Positions 62,428-64,000 of a stretch of 64,000 nt of DNA are shown piece after piece. Origin of the DNA: Polycladomyces zharkentensis. Lineage in GTDB: Bacteria; Bacillota; Bacilli; Thermoactinomycetales; JIR-001. The notes beneath the pieces were generated by a model that did not search any database, was not told the origin of the DNA, and saw only the letters and a program-made list of their open reading frames with translations. Where the stretch lies: positions 1-64,000 of the forward strand of contig NZ_JAFHAP010000005.1 of NCBI RefSeq assembly GCF_016938855.1, written 5' to 3'. Position 1 is the stretch's first letter. Every line of letters begins with the position of its first letter. Position numbers and translations under genes: made by a program.

Positions 62428-63576
62428 TTGTACCGGATGATCTTGTTTGACGTGGATGGGGTGTTTTTAAGCGAAGACCGATGCTTTGACGCTTCCGCAC
62501 TCTCCGTGTGGGAGCTGTTGTACAATCCCCTTTATTTGGGATTGCGGGGAGATGTGTTTACCACACAACCTTCCGAGGAAAAAATCCGTCAATTGCGCCA
62601 GCTGGTGTTTGACAGCGACAAGGTATTGGATTGGATCAAAACACGGGGAATCAACTCCAACTGGGACATGGTACAGATGACGTTTTCCCTGCAATGGCTA
62701 CGCTTGTTGAAACAAATTCAGCCTGAGCGGCCGGATTGGGTGGCGGAAGCGATGAGCGGACCCGTCACAGCCGATGTGTTGCGCCGGTTGGGCGGACGGT
62801 TGCGTGAAGCGGGCATCGCGTATCAGCCGCAGTTTGATGCATTCATCCCGGCATTGGCCGAGTCGAACGCCACCAAGCAGGAATTGATCGTGTATTTCAA
62901 CACGTTGGCGAAAGAGTGGTTGGGTGTGGAAACCGAGGCGTTCTCACCCAAAAGCGCGTTGTGGGAGTTGGGCCGCCAAGTGTTCCAAGCATGGTATCTG
63001 GGTGATGACCGATACCGGCAGGTGGAAGGCGAGGAACCAGCCACACCGGGCAAAACCGGATTTTTGCATCAGGAAATTCCGCTGGCCGACCCCAAAGAGA
63101 TCCGACGAGTGCTGGACGGGTTACGGGCAGAGGGCATCGTGCTGGGATTGGGAACCGGCCGGCCGCTGATCGAGACGGAAGTGCCGCTTACCGCGCTCGG
63201 ATTATATGATGCGTTTGACCCGGATCGAATCGTCACCGCCGACGACGTGATTCAGGCCGAACGGGCGCACCCGGAACATGCCCCGCTCAGCAAACCGCAA
63301 CCATACACTTATTTAAAAGGGTATTTCGGTCGGAGCACAACGGATGCGGAAGTACTCACCTTCGAGTTGCCGTTGCCCAATGGTGAGGAAGTGCTGATCG
63401 TGGGGGATTCGGTGGCCGATTTGTTGGCGGCCCGAAAAATGGGGTGCAAGTTTGCAGCCACGTTGACGGGATTGACCGGAGAGGCCGCGCGGTCCAAATT
63501 TGAGGAGTTGGGCGCCGATTATATTGTACGCGATGTGACGGAATTGTCTCGTGTTTTCAGCGAAGCCGGAAAGTAA
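62428..63576 (+). CDS. HAD-superfamily hydrolase, 382 aa
   Basis: Phosphatase-like fold. Motif I MILFDVDGVFLSED at the start (nucleophile and acid Asp), motif II GLGTGRP near residue 248, and motif IV VLIVGDSVADLLAARKMG near residue 335. The cap domain between them is unusually long (about 230 residues), with RLLKQIQPERPDWVAEAM and a Trp-rich YLGDDRYRQ segment. TTG 62428 follows GAGGAGGA by eight bases. Substrate unknown. Stands alone. Confidence 0.8.
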   Translation: MYRMILFDVDGVFLSEDRCFDASALSVWELLYNPLYLGLRGDVFTTQPSEEKIRQLRQLVFDSDKVLDWIKTRGINSNWDMVQMTFSLQWLRLLKQIQPERPDWVAEAMSGPVTADVLRRLGGRLREAGIAYQPQFDAFIPALAESNATKQELIVYFNTLAKEWLGVETEAFSPKSALWELGRQVFQAWYLGDDRYRQVEGEEPATPGKTGFLHQEIPLADPKEIRRVLDGLRAEGIVLGLGTGRPLIETEVPLTALGLYDAFDPDRIVTADDVIQAERAHPEHAPLSKPQPYTYLKGYFGRSTTDAEVLTFELPLPNGEEVLIVGDSVADLLAARKMGCKFAATLTGLTGEAARSKFEELGADYIVRDVTELSRVFSEAGK

Positions 63577-63674
63577 TCCGTGGATGGCTCACTGAGACAG
63601 GTTGACCAAGTGGCCCCAGATCCTGTCCTGTCATCTCAGGCGCAATGTTTTCCCATGTGAGCGATGGTCAGGCC

Positions 63675-63830
63675 CGGCCAAGCGGAGAAGCGGGAAAGCG
63701 CAGGGCTTTGTCGCGGAGAATTTCCTTTTGAGCGAAGCCCGCTATGTCGCGGCCTTCTCCTTCGATTCGAAACGGGCAAGACTTGCTTCTCTGCAGGGCG
63801 CAGGCGGAGTGAGCCGGCAAATGATGTGTG
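63675..63830 (+). repeat. dispersed repeat, copy E
   Basis: TTTTGAGCGAAGCCCGCTAT, then CTTGCTTCTCTGCAGGGCGC and AGGCGGAGTGAGCCGGCAAA. Same order of blocks as copy C with a longer middle. It lies in the gene-free end of the window (63577-64000). Confidence 0.55.
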
Positions 63831-63964
63831 CCATCTCGAGAAATCGTAGTTCGCGGACTTTATCAACAACTTGGTGGGATTTCAAACGAAAACTTTTCAT
63901 ACATCTAAGTTGACTATCATTCCACGTTTTTTGCATAATAGAATCGGGAAGGATGTAAGTGCCC

Positions 63965-63990
63965 GTCCTTTTTCGAAGATGAAAAAGGAC
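63965..63990. other. perfect 10-bp hairpin at window end
   Basis: GTCCTTTTTC / GAAAAAGGAC with loop GAAGAT. It has no U-run after it in the visible sequence, so its role (terminator of something on either strand, or leader structure of the next gene) cannot be decided. Confidence 0.4.
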
Positions 63991-64000
63991 CAAATCCTAC

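Noticed and set aside
1-64000. CRISPR arrays, tRNA or rRNA genes
   Set aside because: No regularly spaced identical repeats, no cloverleaf with a CCA-type end and no conserved rRNA sequence were noticed on either strand.

Overview
The window looks like a chromosome segment from a moderately GC-rich, spore-former-type member of the Bacillota, probably Bacillales and most likely a Thermoactinomycetaceae-like organism. That placement is an inference from gene content: the nifS / nadB-nadC-nadA arrangement known from Bacillus, a yfhP-like and a ykuE-like gene, strong AGGAGG-type ribosome sites, frequent TTG and GTG starts, and a consensus CcpA cre box. No rRNA or tRNA gene was seen.

Layout. 0.2-7.9 kb is a patchwork of small genes resembling orphan immunity genes of polymorphic toxins (one Imm8 family member). 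Several are broken, and pieces of the same families recur; a frameshifted alpha/beta hydrolase lies inside it on the minus strand. 8.4-21.3 kb is a class I lanthipeptide locus: a LanFEG-type immunity ABC transporter, two overlapping OmpR-type regulators, a LanK kinase, a 41-residue precursor gene of the epidermin/gallidermin type, LanB, LanT, LanC and an EpiD-like cysteine decarboxylase. A nitroreductase follows. As written, lanK, lanB and lanD each carry a frameshift. 22-27.7 kb holds a Pro/Ser-rich exported protein, an OlsB-like N-acyltransferase next to an HtrB-like acyltransferase, YfhP, and a candidate nuclease-toxin/immunity pair. 27.8-32.7 kb is NAD biosynthesis: nifS divergent from nadB (frameshifted), nadC and nadA. 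32.8-41.3 kb has a lipoprotein, a probable IS605-type transposon end without transposase, an aminotransferase relic, an SSS symporter, a TetR regulator, asparagine synthetase, a quinone-oxidoreductase-like enzyme, an MFS relic and a SMI1/KNR4-like gene with an in-frame stop. 42.2-46.7 kb has an amidohydrolase, an L,D-transpeptidase with a truncated second copy, a cupin and an amino acid permease. 47-50.7 kb is an ascorbate-type PTS locus (BglG/MtlR-like regulator with fused EIIA, EIIB, EIIC) behind a cre box. 51-54 kb has a structured intergenic region, a methyltransferase and a DUF819 membrane protein. 54-58.7 kb has an unusual ABC exporter with a 725-residue permease next to a small Sec-secreted protein. 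59-63.6 kb has a Tat-dependent metallophosphoesterase, a CWB2 cell-wall protein and a HAD hydrolase.

Two themes cut across the window. First, six genes are split by single-base deletions, in lanK, lanB and nadB by loss of one base from a short homopolymer. This is either local gene decay or an uncorrected indel pattern in the assembly, and it decides whether the lanthipeptide locus is functional. lanD differs: it is best explained by an 8-base deletion between short direct repeats. Second, a roughly 100-150 base dispersed repeat with a conserved core occurs five times, always between genes.

The best candidates for new biology are the epidermin-like lanthipeptide with its operator-like palindrome, the 54-58.7 kb exporter and secreted-protein locus, and the toxin-like pair at 26.1-27.7 kb.
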